Below the pieces are notes generated by a model. That model made no database searches. It was given only the letters and a program-made list of their open reading frames with translations, and was not told the DNA's origin. The translations under genes and the position numbers were made by a program. A stretch of DNA of 6,341 bases from Pseudolabrys sp. (GTDB lineage: Bacteria; Pseudomonadota; Alphaproteobacteria; Rhizobiales; Xanthobacteraceae), in the NCBI GenBank assembly GCA_019246455.1, contig JAFAQJ010000280.1, forward strand, positions 1-6,341, in the 5' to 3' direction. Every line of letters starts with the position of its first letter. Position 1 is the stretch's first letter. This document shows positions 1 to 5,662 of the stretch, in pieces.

Positions 1-849
1 CTCGCAAAAGGCCCGGACGGTGCGCCACTCGATTCCGAGACGCGGGCCCTGTTCGACACGCTAGTTGAGCAGACCGCGGCGGCGCTCGACCGCGCCTCAC
101 TGTCGCGCGAAATGGTCAATGCACGCGCCGCGACTGAAACCGAGCGCGTGCGTAATACCCTGCTCGCCTCCGTTTCGCACGATTTCCGCACGCCGCTGTC
201 GTCCATTCTCGGCTCGGCGACCAGCCTGATCGACTACGGCGACAAGCTCGATGCCGCCGCCAAGAAAGACTTGCTCGGCCAGATCAAGCAGGAAGCCGAA
301 GACCTCGACGAGATGGTGCGCAATTTGCTCGCTATCACGCGCATCGATGCGGGAGCGCTCGAACTACGGCGAGATTGGCTCGATTTGCGCGAGGTCGTGG
401 ATCGTGTCGTCACGGCAGTGCGCCGCCGCGGAGCGCGGCAGAAAATCGAAGTGAAATGGCCGGTGGAGCTGCCATTGGTGCGGGCCGACGCGACCCTCGC
501 TGAGCAGGCGATCGGAAACGTCATCGGCAATGCCGTCGCGCATACCGCGCCTGACACCGCAGTTGAAATTCACGCCGCAACGACAGCCGCCGGCGTTGCC
601 ATCCGTGTGACGGACACTGGCCAAGGGATCGCGCCGCAGGCGCTCGAGCAGATTTTCGACAAGTTCGTCAAAGGACCGCAGGCCACCCCGACTAGCAAGG
701 ACGGCGGGCAAGGCACGGGGCTTGGTTTGGCGATTGCCAAAGGCATCATGGAAGCGCATGGCGGCTCGATCGCCGCAGAAAGCCCGGTTGCGAACGGCCG
801 TGGCGCGCGTTTCATATTGACCTTCCCGCGCGAAGAGGTGCCGGCGTGA
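1..849 (+). CDS. kdpD: KdpD sensor histidine kinase, C-terminal kinase core (5' end outside window)
   Basis: The reading frame is open from base 1 to the TGA at 847-849, so 282 residues of a much longer protein are visible; full KdpD is usually near 900 residues. The first ~45 visible residues look like the end of the GAF-like region and the linker helix before the kinase. The dimerisation/phosphoacceptor motif SVSHDFRTPLSS follows, with the phosphorylated His at codon 178-180. The ATPase domain then shows an N-box (GNVIGNAVAHT), a G1 box (DTGQGIAP), an F box (IFDKFVKG) and a G2 box (GTGLGLAIAKGIMEAHGG). All key kinase motifs are intact. KdpD is an inner-membrane kinase that senses low K+/osmotic stress and phosphorylates KdpE. 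The Kdp assignment rests on the ERVRNTLLASVSHDFRTPLSSILG signature and on the adjacent KdpE. The N-terminal KdpD/Usp sensor domains and the membrane segments are not in the window. The ATG at 112 is internal, not the start. Confidence 0.93.
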   Translation, partial: LAKGPDGAPLDSETRALFDTLVEQTAAALDRASLSREMVNARAATETERVRNTLLASVSHDFRTPLSSILGSATSLIDYGDKLDAAAKKDLLGQIKQEAEDLDEMVRNLLAITRIDAGALELRRDWLDLREVVDRVVTAVRRRGARQKIEVKWPVELPLVRADATLAEQAIGNVIGNAVAHTAPDTAVEIHAATTAAGVAIRVTDTGQGIAPQALEQIFDKFVKGPQATPTSKDGGQGTGLGLAIAKGIMEAHGGSIAAESPVANGRGARFILTFPREEVPA

Positions 850-1535
850 CGTCTAAAATTCGCGTTCTGGTGATCGACGATGAGGCGGCGATCCTGCGCT
901 TCCTCAAGCCGGCGCTGGAGGCCAATAACTACGACATGGCGAGCGCGGGCACGGTCGGGGAGGGCACCAAACGCATTGCGGCGGAAACGCCCGATATCGT
1001 GCTGCTCGATCTCGGCTTGCCGGACGGCGATGGCAAGGATGTCATCCGCCGCGCGCGTGAGTTCTCAGATTTGCCGATTATCGTTCTCTCGGCGCGCGAA
1101 CGCGAAGCGGAAAAGATCGAAGCGCTTGACCTCGGCGCCGACGACTACATCAACAAACCGTTCAACGTCGGTGAGTTACTGGCGCGCATGCGTGCAGCAC
1201 TGCGTCACCGTATGCAGCGTAAGGCCGAAGTGCCGGTTTTAAAGGTCGGTCAACTGGAAGTAGATTCTGTTCGCCACCGCGCAACGCGCGCGGGTGCCGA
1301 ATTAAAGCTCACCCCGAAAGAATTCGAGCTGCTGGCCTTTCTAGCCAAGCACGCGGGTCGCGTGCTCACACACAAGCAAATTCTCACCGCGGTTTGGGGT
1401 CCGGCGCACACCGAAGATACGCAGTATCTGCGAGTCTATGTTGGGCAGCTCCGGCAGAAGATCGAGGAGCACTCGGACGATCCAAAGATCGTTCTGACCG
1501 AGCCTGGTATTGGTTACCGTATCGCGGAGGCGTAG
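846..1535 (+). CDS. kdpE: KdpE response regulator, OmpR/PhoB family
   Basis: This 229-residue protein has the usual KdpE length. Residues 1-120 form a receiver domain: acidic pocket D11/D12, phosphoacceptor D55 (in VLLDLGLPDGDG), S82, and K104 in the NKPF motif. Residues ~130-229 form a winged-helix DNA-binding domain, with LTPKEFELLAFLAKHAGRVL, the recognition-helix region TQYLRVYVGQLRQKIE and a closing TEPGIGYRI typical of KdpE. The start is a GTG that overlaps the kdpD stop (GTGA, 846-849). A GAAGAGG ribosome binding site at 832-838 lies 7 bases upstream, which supports this start and implies translational coupling with the kinase gene. The family role is to activate the high-affinity K+ ATPase operon kdpFABC when phosphorylated by KdpD. 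The structural operon is not visible here. Confidence 0.95.
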   Translation: MTSKIRVLVIDDEAAILRFLKPALEANNYDMASAGTVGEGTKRIAAETPDIVLLDLGLPDGDGKDVIRRAREFSDLPIIVLSAREREAEKIEALDLGADDYINKPFNVGELLARMRAALRHRMQRKAEVPVLKVGQLEVDSVRHRATRAGAELKLTPKEFELLAFLAKHAGRVLTHKQILTAVWGPAHTEDTQYLRVYVGQLRQKIEEHSDDPKIVLTEPGIGYRIAEA

Positions 1536-1570
1536 ATTGGTGGGACAATCAGCTGTCTGATGACCAATCA

Positions 1571-1592
1571 AAAGGTCTAGACTTAAAAGACC
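1571..1592 (-). terminator. Weak intrinsic-terminator candidate between convergent kdpE and the ATP-grasp gene
   Basis: On the minus strand a 5-bp stem GGTCT/AGACC with a 9-base loop is followed directly by TTTTGATT, just past the stop of the ATP-grasp gene. It contains the 8-bp palindrome GTCTAGAC (1575-1582). The stem is short and only half GC, so this is a weak candidate. A second inverted repeat, GATTGGT (1535-1541)/ACCAATC (1563-1569) with a 21-base loop, begins at the last base of the kdpE stop codon and could fold in the kdpE transcript, but it has no T tract. Confidence 0.3.
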
Positions 1593-1598
1593 ATTGCA

Positions 1599-2645
1599 CT
1601 ACCGCTGCGGGCGCATCAGATCGACAACGCGGGCGGCGATTTCGTTTGGTGCCTCGTCAGGAAACGGGAATACGGAACTGACATTGATTTCACCGAGTAC
1701 GTACGTGTCTGCGCCACCGGCATTTCTCGGCCCGAGCATAAAGTCTGCGTCCCAAATTACCGGCAGATCGTGCGGCCTGATGTCCAACATGGCGACGAGT
1801 TGCGGCGTCCAAGTATCTTCCATTAAACGGCGTAATGTTTGGAAACGGGGATCGGTTTTAGACGTGTAGAGTCGGGGTCCGCCCTCGGCACGCGCCCAAG
1901 GCTCTTCGACTAAGGCCTTTACCTTCTGATGACCGAAGCCAGCACACCGGTCACCCACCATGTAGCAGCGCACGACACCCTCGGTTAGGCGCGGTTGGAA
2001 CGGCTGATCAACTACGCTGCCATCCTCGAAATAGGCAGCGCACCGCCTAAGAAATCCATCGAGTGTCAGCTCTTCTGGGGTGTCCTGGGTGGCGTCAAGC
2101 ACCCACACCCTTACCGGATTGCCTGCACCGGTCAGGCTTACTTTCCAAACACCTTGGCCGCCATTGCCACGATTGCGTTTGATGACGCGCGCGCCGACCG
2201 CGAGTCTCGCTGGCAATTCGGCGCGCATCGCTTCGAGCGTCTCGTAAAGCGCCGTATCGGACCCCCAACTCATCGTTCGCGTTCGATACAGAACCTCTTT
2301 GGTGCCCATTTTAAGGATTACATCGGGATGGGCGCTTACCCAGACGCCGCGCGTTGCTACCTCGTGAAGCAGGGCATCGAGTTTAGCGCGGTTGCGCCCT
2401 TCGTGAATCGGGTTAACCCAAACGAGGACGCCGTCAACTGAGGCAAGATGTTCACGGACGGCGTTCTGAACATCGTCCCCGTAAACAACAGGGTCGGCGG
2501 CAATGCCGAGATTTGCAAGCGCCGCAAACACGGCTTTGAAGCGGCTGCTTTCTGGCGTGGCGTTGCGGCTTGCCGTCGCATCGCCTCGCCACAGAATGGC
2601 GACGCGGCCCAGGTGATTTTTGTCGCCGCGCAAATTGGTTGGCAC
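1599..2645 (-). CDS. Cj0069-family ATP-grasp-like protein, function unknown
   Basis: This soluble protein has 348 residues and no signal peptide or membrane segment. I recognise it as the uncharacterised family named after Campylobacter Cj0069. The N-terminal third (residues ~14-110: RVAILWRG, GVLVWVNPIHEG, GVWVSAHPDVILKMGTK) looks like the substrate/pre-ATP-grasp domain. The central segment VIKRNRGNGGQGVWKV (154-169) resembles an ATP-grasp nucleotide site, with K156 and a Gly-rich loop at 160-165. The C-terminal part has IWDADFMLG (297-305) and LGEINVSSVFPFPDEAPN (317-334); D299/D301, E319 and N321 are plausible Mg-ATP ligands. ATP-grasp enzymes usually join a carboxylate to an amine or thiol through an acyl phosphate, but no substrate is known to me for this family. 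The GTG start at 2645 lies four bases after the MATE stop. There is no ATG between it and the nearest upstream in-frame stop (about 2690) and no clear Shine-Dalgarno, which fits coupled translation. Confidence 0.85.
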   Translation of the reverse strand: MPTNLRGDKNHLGRVAILWRGDATASRNATPESSRFKAVFAALANLGIAADPVVYGDDVQNAVREHLASVDGVLVWVNPIHEGRNRAKLDALLHEVATRGVWVSAHPDVILKMGTKEVLYRTRTMSWGSDTALYETLEAMRAELPARLAVGARVIKRNRGNGGQGVWKVSLTGAGNPVRVWVLDATQDTPEELTLDGFLRRCAAYFEDGSVVDQPFQPRLTEGVVRCYMVGDRCAGFGHQKVKALVEEPWARAEGGPRLYTSKTDPRFQTLRRLMEDTWTPQLVAMLDIRPHDLPVIWDADFMLGPRNAGGADTYVLGEINVSSVFPFPDEAPNEIAARVVDLMRPQR

Positions 2646-2649
2646 GTGG

Positions 2650-4065
2650 CTAACTTGCTGTTTGCTGCCAGGGGCGGGTGCGGAATGCTATCGCGAGCGT
2701 TCCGCCGTAGGCGACCATACCGAATGCTGCGATAACGGCGAGGCCATTGAGGCCGACGTGCAGCCCATGCGTAGCAATCCATCCGCCTAGAGCGACAATT
2801 GTGACGCGGCACGCGATTGCAATGATCGGCCAGGACGGTCGCCCCGCAGCTTGGAAAGCCGACACAAGTGTGACTCCGAGACCTATGAACGGATACGCCA
2901 AGCTTGCGATGACGAGATAGCGTGTCGCTAAATCGTGGATTTCCGGGACGTTTGTGAAGAGGCCCACCCAAACACCTGGCATCGTCACACCAAACAATCC
3001 GATAGAGGCAGTGATGCAGGCGGCGATGCCCGCCGCGATCCAGGCGGTGCGCTCGGCACGAGCGAAATTACCGGCTCCAATGCTTGTGCCGACTATGGCA
3101 ATGACTCCGGCCCCGAGACCGAACGCCAGTGGATACAGCATGTACTCAAGACGGACCGCCGCACCAAAACCGGCAAGCTGTGCGACGCCCAGTGCACCGA
3201 CGAATCCGGTTAGTGTCGCAAGCGCGAGATTGTTCATGACCGGCTGCAGCGACATGGGAGCGCCAACCCGCAAGATCTCGATAAACAGGCGCCGATCGAA
3301 TCGCACGTCTCGTAGCGACAGCCTGATCGCGGTCTTTCCCGATGCGATGTACCACGCGAGGACTAACGCGGAGGCAGAAAATGAAGTGACCGTCGCAATC
3401 CCAGCTCCCGCGATGCCGAGCGGCGGCAAGGGTCCAACTCCGAACATGAAAATCGGCACGAGGACAATGTGGAGAGCTTCCGCTGCGAGATAAACTACGG
3501 CAAGAACCGCCGCTTGCCCTGCGCCCCGGATCACGCTGGTCAGAGTACTAAGCAGCCAGTAGGCCAACGCCCCGGCAAAAATGGCGTTTGAATATTCGAT
3601 CGCGGCTGCACGTAGCTCGCCACTACCTCCCATAAGGCCGTAAAAACCCGGGCCACCAATCAACAAAGCACAAGTGAAGATCGCCGCCATCCCGGCTGCA
3701 ATTACCACACCATGCACAACGAGATTAGACGCGTCCGCATGGCGTCCGGAGCCGATAGCTCGCGCAATCGCTGATGCAATGGCGCCCCCCATGCTGGAAT
3801 TGGCCATCTGTTGCATCAACATAATCAATGGAAACACCAAGGCGATTCCGGCCAACGCAGATGGTCCAATACGACCGATAAAATGGGCGTCAACAGATGC
3901 GGTAACCGCGATCAGAACTACGTTTACGACGACATTTGGCGCCGCAAGCCGAAGTAATGTCTTGACGATAGGCCCTTCAAGCAGAAGGCGCGTTCGCGCC
4001 GCAGTGGGCTTCGTCGTTATACTGATTGAGGGTGTTTGCGCGACCGAGGCGCTTGCATTCGTCAT
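2650..4065 (-). CDS. MATE-family efflux transporter (NorM/DinF type)
   Basis: This is a 471-residue polytopic inner-membrane protein with about 12 hydrophobic helices, the usual MATE length. It shows two MatE halves: the first starts at LLRLAAPNVVVNVV and includes SVDAHFIGRIGPSALAGIAL, a standard MATE helix 1-2 pattern; the second includes IEILRVGAPMSLQPVMNNLAL and LGAGVIAIVGTSIGAGNF. MATE proteins export drugs or metabolites by Na+ or H+ antiport. The start was set at the ATG at 4065-4063, because AGGAG at 4076-4072 stands 6 bases upstream. The frame also extends to a TTG at 4140, adding 25 residues, but that lacks such support and the added peptide does not look like MATE sequence. The TAG stop lies 4 bp before the ATP-grasp GTG, so the two genes form an operon. 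The exported substrate cannot be told from the sequence; it may be linked to the partner enzyme. Confidence 0.93.
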   Translation of the reverse strand: MTNASASVAQTPSISITTKPTAARTRLLLEGPIVKTLLRLAAPNVVVNVVLIAVTASVDAHFIGRIGPSALAGIALVFPLIMLMQQMANSSMGGAIASAIARAIGSGRHADASNLVVHGVVIAAGMAAIFTCALLIGGPGFYGLMGGSGELRAAAIEYSNAIFAGALAYWLLSTLTSVIRGAGQAAVLAVVYLAAEALHIVLVPIFMFGVGPLPPLGIAGAGIATVTSFSASALVLAWYIASGKTAIRLSLRDVRFDRRLFIEILRVGAPMSLQPVMNNLALATLTGFVGALGVAQLAGFGAAVRLEYMLYPLAFGLGAGVIAIVGTSIGAGNFARAERTAWIAAGIAACITASIGLFGVTMPGVWVGLFTNVPEIHDLATRYLVIASLAYPFIGLGVTLVSAFQAAGRPSWPIIAIACRVTIVALGGWIATHGLHVGLNGLAVIAAFGMVAYGGTLAIAFRTRPWQQTAS

Positions 4066-4071
4066 AGCTAA

Positions 4072-4076
4072 CTCCT
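4072..4076 (-). promoter_or_regulatory. Ribosome binding site deciding the MATE start
   Basis: On the minus strand AGGAG is followed by the 6-base spacer TTAGCT and then ATG (4065-4063). This good match to the anti-Shine-Dalgarno sequence selects the internal ATG over the longer TTG-initiated frame. Confidence 0.8.
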
Positions 4077-4120
4077 GCCCCGCTATCGGGACTGGAGCAG
4101 CGCTTGGACGAAGCGTCTTG

Positions 4121-4150
4121 AAAAAACCGGGCGGCTGCAATTAAAGCCCG
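4121..4150 (-). terminator. Terminator-like hairpin in the MATE leader (possible attenuator)
   Basis: On the minus strand CGGGC (4150-4146) pairs with GCCCG (4132-4128) around a 13-base loop and is followed by G and then six Ts (4126-4121). This is an all-GC 5-bp stem with a real T tract, about 55 bases upstream of the MATE start codon. It could end upstream readthrough or attenuate the MATE operon. The stem is short and the loop long, so confidence is modest. Confidence 0.35.
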
Positions 4151-4158
4151 ATGCACAA

Positions 4159-4187
4159 TCAATGTTGGGTAACTCAAAAAAAGTCAA
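4159..4187 (-). promoter_or_regulatory. Weak sigma70-like promoter candidate for the MATE/ATP-grasp operon
   Basis: On the minus strand TTGACT (4187-4182) is a good -35 match. At 17-18 bases only a poor -10 (CATTGA or ATTGAT) is available. Its position suits a promoter for the MATE gene, with transcription starting just before the terminator-like hairpin at 4150-4121. The -10 weakness makes this a tentative call. Confidence 0.2.
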
Positions 4188-4502
4188 TATGCCGGACGTC
4201 CGTACTGAGGCGTAGGGCGAATGGAGCCACCCAACAGAATCCGATGTTAAGGTTCCCACGTAGCTGAGGCGCTTGTGTGTGGCCGAGCAATCGTCCGAGG
4301 TTAGTAATCAAAGGGCCGACACTTCATTTAACCGGACATCCGAAGTAGATCGGCAGATTTACTCGTTTGAACAATGCTGGGGCAGCACCAGGGCAACACG
4401 CGCAAGGCTCGCGCAACTTCAAATTGACCAATCATAGGGTCGGCAGTTTGGGACTCGCAAATCAGCGGCATTTACGCGGTCTTTTGCGGCGTTGATCGCT
4501 GC

Positions 4503-4541
4503 CGGGACCTGCGGGGCAGCACCCGCAGTTCATCGGTCCCG
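4503..4541 (+). promoter_or_regulatory. Compound hairpin upstream of the CBS-domain gene
   Basis: CGGGACC (4503-4509) pairs with GGTCCCG (4535-4541), and directly inside it TGCGGG (4510-4515) pairs with CCCGCA (4522-4527). The loop is GCAGCA, and the 3' side carries one 7-base bulge (4528-4534). Thirteen base pairs, mostly GC and without mismatch, are unlikely to be chance alone, though GC-rich DNA forms such stems fairly often. No T tract follows on either strand, so it is not an intrinsic terminator. It could be a structured 5' leader of the CBS gene or part of a small RNA; I recognise no known RNA family. Confidence 0.35.
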
Positions 4542-4587
4542 TGGGTCAGCTTTGCCACTTAAAACGGACGTTTGTGCCACGGTGTTG

Positions 4588-4620
4588 ATGGCCCGCGTCG
4601 GGCCATTAACGGCCGATTTT
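4588..4620 (+). promoter_or_regulatory. Mutually exclusive hairpins upstream of the CBS gene (attenuator-like)
   Basis: The first stem is ATGGCCCG (4588-4595) with CGGGCCAT (4599-4606), 8 bp with a CGT triloop. The second is TCGGGCC (4598-4604) with GGCCGA (4611-4616), 6 bp with one bulged G and loop ATTAAC, followed at once by TTTT (4617-4620). They share 4598-4606, so only one can form. The second has the form of a weak intrinsic terminator and the first would act as its antiterminator. This lies 65 bases before the CBS start codon. No leader peptide or ligand-binding fold was recognised. Confidence 0.3.
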
Positions 4621-4685
4621 CGTCTCGACGCACCGCAGCCAATGGTCGATGCTGAACGAGCCGGCTCTCTCACGAGAGGAACGCA

Positions 4686-5129
4686 ATGACCACAGTCAAA
4701 GACGCTCTGGCCCAGAAGAGTGGTGCCCTGATCCATGTTCGTTCCAGCGACATGGTCGTCGAAGCCTTGCGCCAGATGCGCGACAACCGGGTCCGGTCAG
4801 TGCTGGTCATCGACGACGACATCCTGGTCGGTATCGTGACGCAGGGTGACTGCGCCATAAAAGTGCTGCTGCCCGGGCTTGATGCGAAGCAGACTCCGGT
4901 CAGCCAAGTGATGACCGGCGACCCGGTGACGGTCAGGCAGGACGACCAACTCGACGGCTGCATGACAATGATGGCTGCGCGCAATATTCGCCATCTACCG
5001 GTGCTGGACGGGGGCAAGGTCGTGGGCGTGATCTCAATCGGAGACGTCGTCAAGGACATCATCCGAAATTTGGAGCACAACGTGGGCGACCTGATGGGCT
5101 ACATCATGACGGACGGCCCCGGAGGCTGA
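4686..5129 (+). CDS. Stand-alone CBS-domain-pair protein
   Basis: This 147-residue soluble protein consists of two CBS motifs and little else (a Bateman module). CBS1 spans about residues 5-62 (HVRSSDMVVEALRQMRDNRV, then VLVIDDDILVGIVTQGD). CBS2 spans about residues 73-130 (SQVMTGDPVTVRQDDQL, then RHLPVLDGGKVVGVISIGD). The T/S-x-x-D ends of the motifs (T52-D55, S117-D120), which commonly contact ribose/phosphate of adenine nucleotides, are both present. CBS pairs bind AMP, ATP, S-adenosylmethionine or NAD and act as energy or redox sensors, usually by binding another protein; here no effector domain is fused. The ATG start has AGAGGA (4675-4680) 5 bases upstream. The gene is monocistronic on its strand and converges on the DUF1059 gene. 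The usual TERD in CBS1 is TQGD here. Its partner is unknown. Confidence 0.92.
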   Translation: MTTVKDALAQKSGALIHVRSSDMVVEALRQMRDNRVRSVLVIDDDILVGIVTQGDCAIKVLLPGLDAKQTPVSQVMTGDPVTVRQDDQLDGCMTMMAARNIRHLPVLDGGKVVGVISIGDVVKDIIRNLEHNVGDLMGYIMTDGPGG

Positions 5130-5202
5130 CAGACGAACCGCGGTACTGTCGCCGGCGATCCCCGGATTCCAATCTCGCCCGCGCACCCGCTTACTTCGAA
5201 GA

Positions 5203-5418
5203 TCAGGCAGTGCGAGCCGGCGCAGCCAAGGGAGGCGTGCCGTCCTTCATCGCGCTTCTGATCATTTTGCGCAGCGCTGGTGTGTCTTGATGCTTATGAA
5301 CCGCAACCGCATGTTGAACAGCAGCTTCCAGTAACTCTTTTTCGCTGTCGCCACTGATCGCAATGGTGCAGTTGCTCTCGCTTGGGACTTCACGGCAGTC
5401 GATGTATTTCCGTGGCAT
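5203..5418 (-). CDS. DUF1059 family small protein
   Basis: This 71-residue protein matches the DUF1059 pattern as I know it: MPRKYIDCREVPSESNCT at the N-terminus, ISGDSEKELLEAAVQHAVAVH in the middle and a DTPALRKMIRSAMKDG helix near the end. The start was set at the ATG at 5418-5416, because GGGAG (5429-5425) lies 6 bases upstream. An in-frame GTG at 5436 would add six residues (MSWEFQ) that do not fit the family. There is no signal peptide or membrane helix, so it is likely cytoplasmic. C8, C17, H36, H41 and H43 are candidate metal or redox residues; that is inference, since the family has no known function. It is transcribed towards the CBS gene, and 73 bases lacking a clear terminator separate the two stops. 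Confidence 0.85.
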   Translation of the reverse strand: MPRKYIDCREVPSESNCTIAISGDSEKELLEAAVQHAVAVHKHQDTPALRKMIRSAMKDGTPPLAAPARTA

Positions 5419-5424
5419 TTGAAA

Positions 5425-5429
5425 CTCCC
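5425..5429 (-). promoter_or_regulatory. Ribosome binding site deciding the DUF1059 start
   Basis: On the minus strand GGGAG is followed by the 6-base spacer TTTCAA and ATG (5418-5416). This favours the 71-residue product over the GTG-initiated 77-residue frame. Confidence 0.75.
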
Positions 5430-5492
5430 ATGACACGTTGGCAGCAGCTTTGTGAGCCTAGTTCTAGCAAGGGAACGGATACTGCAGCCCTA

Positions 5493-5534
5493 TTTTTTCG
5501 GCGAAACTCCCCTAGGGGCGCCAAAAAAGCTTTT
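5493..5534. repeat. Interrupted inverted repeat with nested palindromes
   Basis: TTTTTT-C-GGCG (5493-5503) is matched by CGCC-AAAAAA (5519-5528), a 10-bp stem with one bulged C. The enclosed segment contains the perfect 10-bp palindrome CCCCTAGGGG (5509-5518). The right A tract runs into a further perfect palindrome, AAAAGCTTTT (5525-5534). The element lies between the TauE/SafE and DUF1059 genes, 75-116 bases upstream of the DUF1059 start. The T tract precedes rather than follows the GC stem on both strands, so it is not a standard intrinsic terminator. It may be a protein-binding site, a bend/cruciform site or part of the DUF1059 leader. Confidence 0.5.
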
Positions 5535-5662
5535 CATCACTGATATTGCGATGTTTTTCGACGATTTGTCCCGCCGCTAGGCCCTATTCGGACTCATTGA
5601 GACGCAACTGCCCAGCGAGTTTTACGCGCACCATACGCTTTCGCGGTCGCTTCTTCGGACAG

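Larger units (their letters stand above)
4066..4685. other. Divergent intergenic region, no convincing gene, several inverted repeats
   Basis: These 620 bases separate the divergent MATE and CBS genes. The short open frames here have no recognisable protein character and no good ribosome binding sites, so I call no gene. Structural signals seen: a terminator-like hairpin in the MATE leader (4121-4150); a 10-bp palindrome CGGACGTCCG (4193-4202) and a near copy CGGACATCCG (4333-4342); an 11-base direct repeat GGGGCAGCACC (4379-4389 and 4513-4523), each copy inside a small hairpin; a compound stem (4503-4541); an AAACG-GA-CGTTT inverted repeat (4562-4573) flanked by two TGCCAC copies (4553-4558, 4575-4580); and alternative hairpins (4588-4616). 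The promoters of both flanking genes should lie here, but no strong sigma70 pair is evident. Confidence 0.6.

Noticed and set aside
846..849. Four-base overlap of kdpD and kdpE as something unusual
   Set aside because: This is the ordinary arrangement for coupled two-component genes.
1995..2441. 148-residue plus-strand open frame opposite the ATP-grasp gene
   Set aside because: Antisense shadow of a well-patterned family protein; no ribosome binding site or family resemblance.
4066..4140. 25-residue N-terminal extension of the MATE protein from a TTG at 4140
   Set aside because: The ATG at 4065 has a near-ideal AGGAG at 6-base spacing; the extension is not MATE-like.
3674..4144. 156-residue plus-strand open frame opposite the MATE gene
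   Set aside because: Its Ala/Thr/Ile-rich content is the expected complement of the MATE helices.
4409..4497. FNR/FixK-type boxes near TTGACCAATCA and TTGATCGCTG
   Set aside because: The second half-sites (ATCAA at the correct spacing) are absent.
4492..4689. 65-residue plus-strand open frame overlapping the CBS start
   Set aside because: No ribosome binding site and no recognisable protein pattern. It covers the hairpin-rich leader and runs into the CBS start in another frame; GC-rich DNA yields such frames by chance.
5149..5158. TCGCCGGCGA palindrome between the CBS and DUF1059 stops as a bidirectional terminator
   Set aside because: A perfect 10-bp palindrome leaves no loop, and no T tract follows on either strand; it is a common GC-rich chance palindrome.
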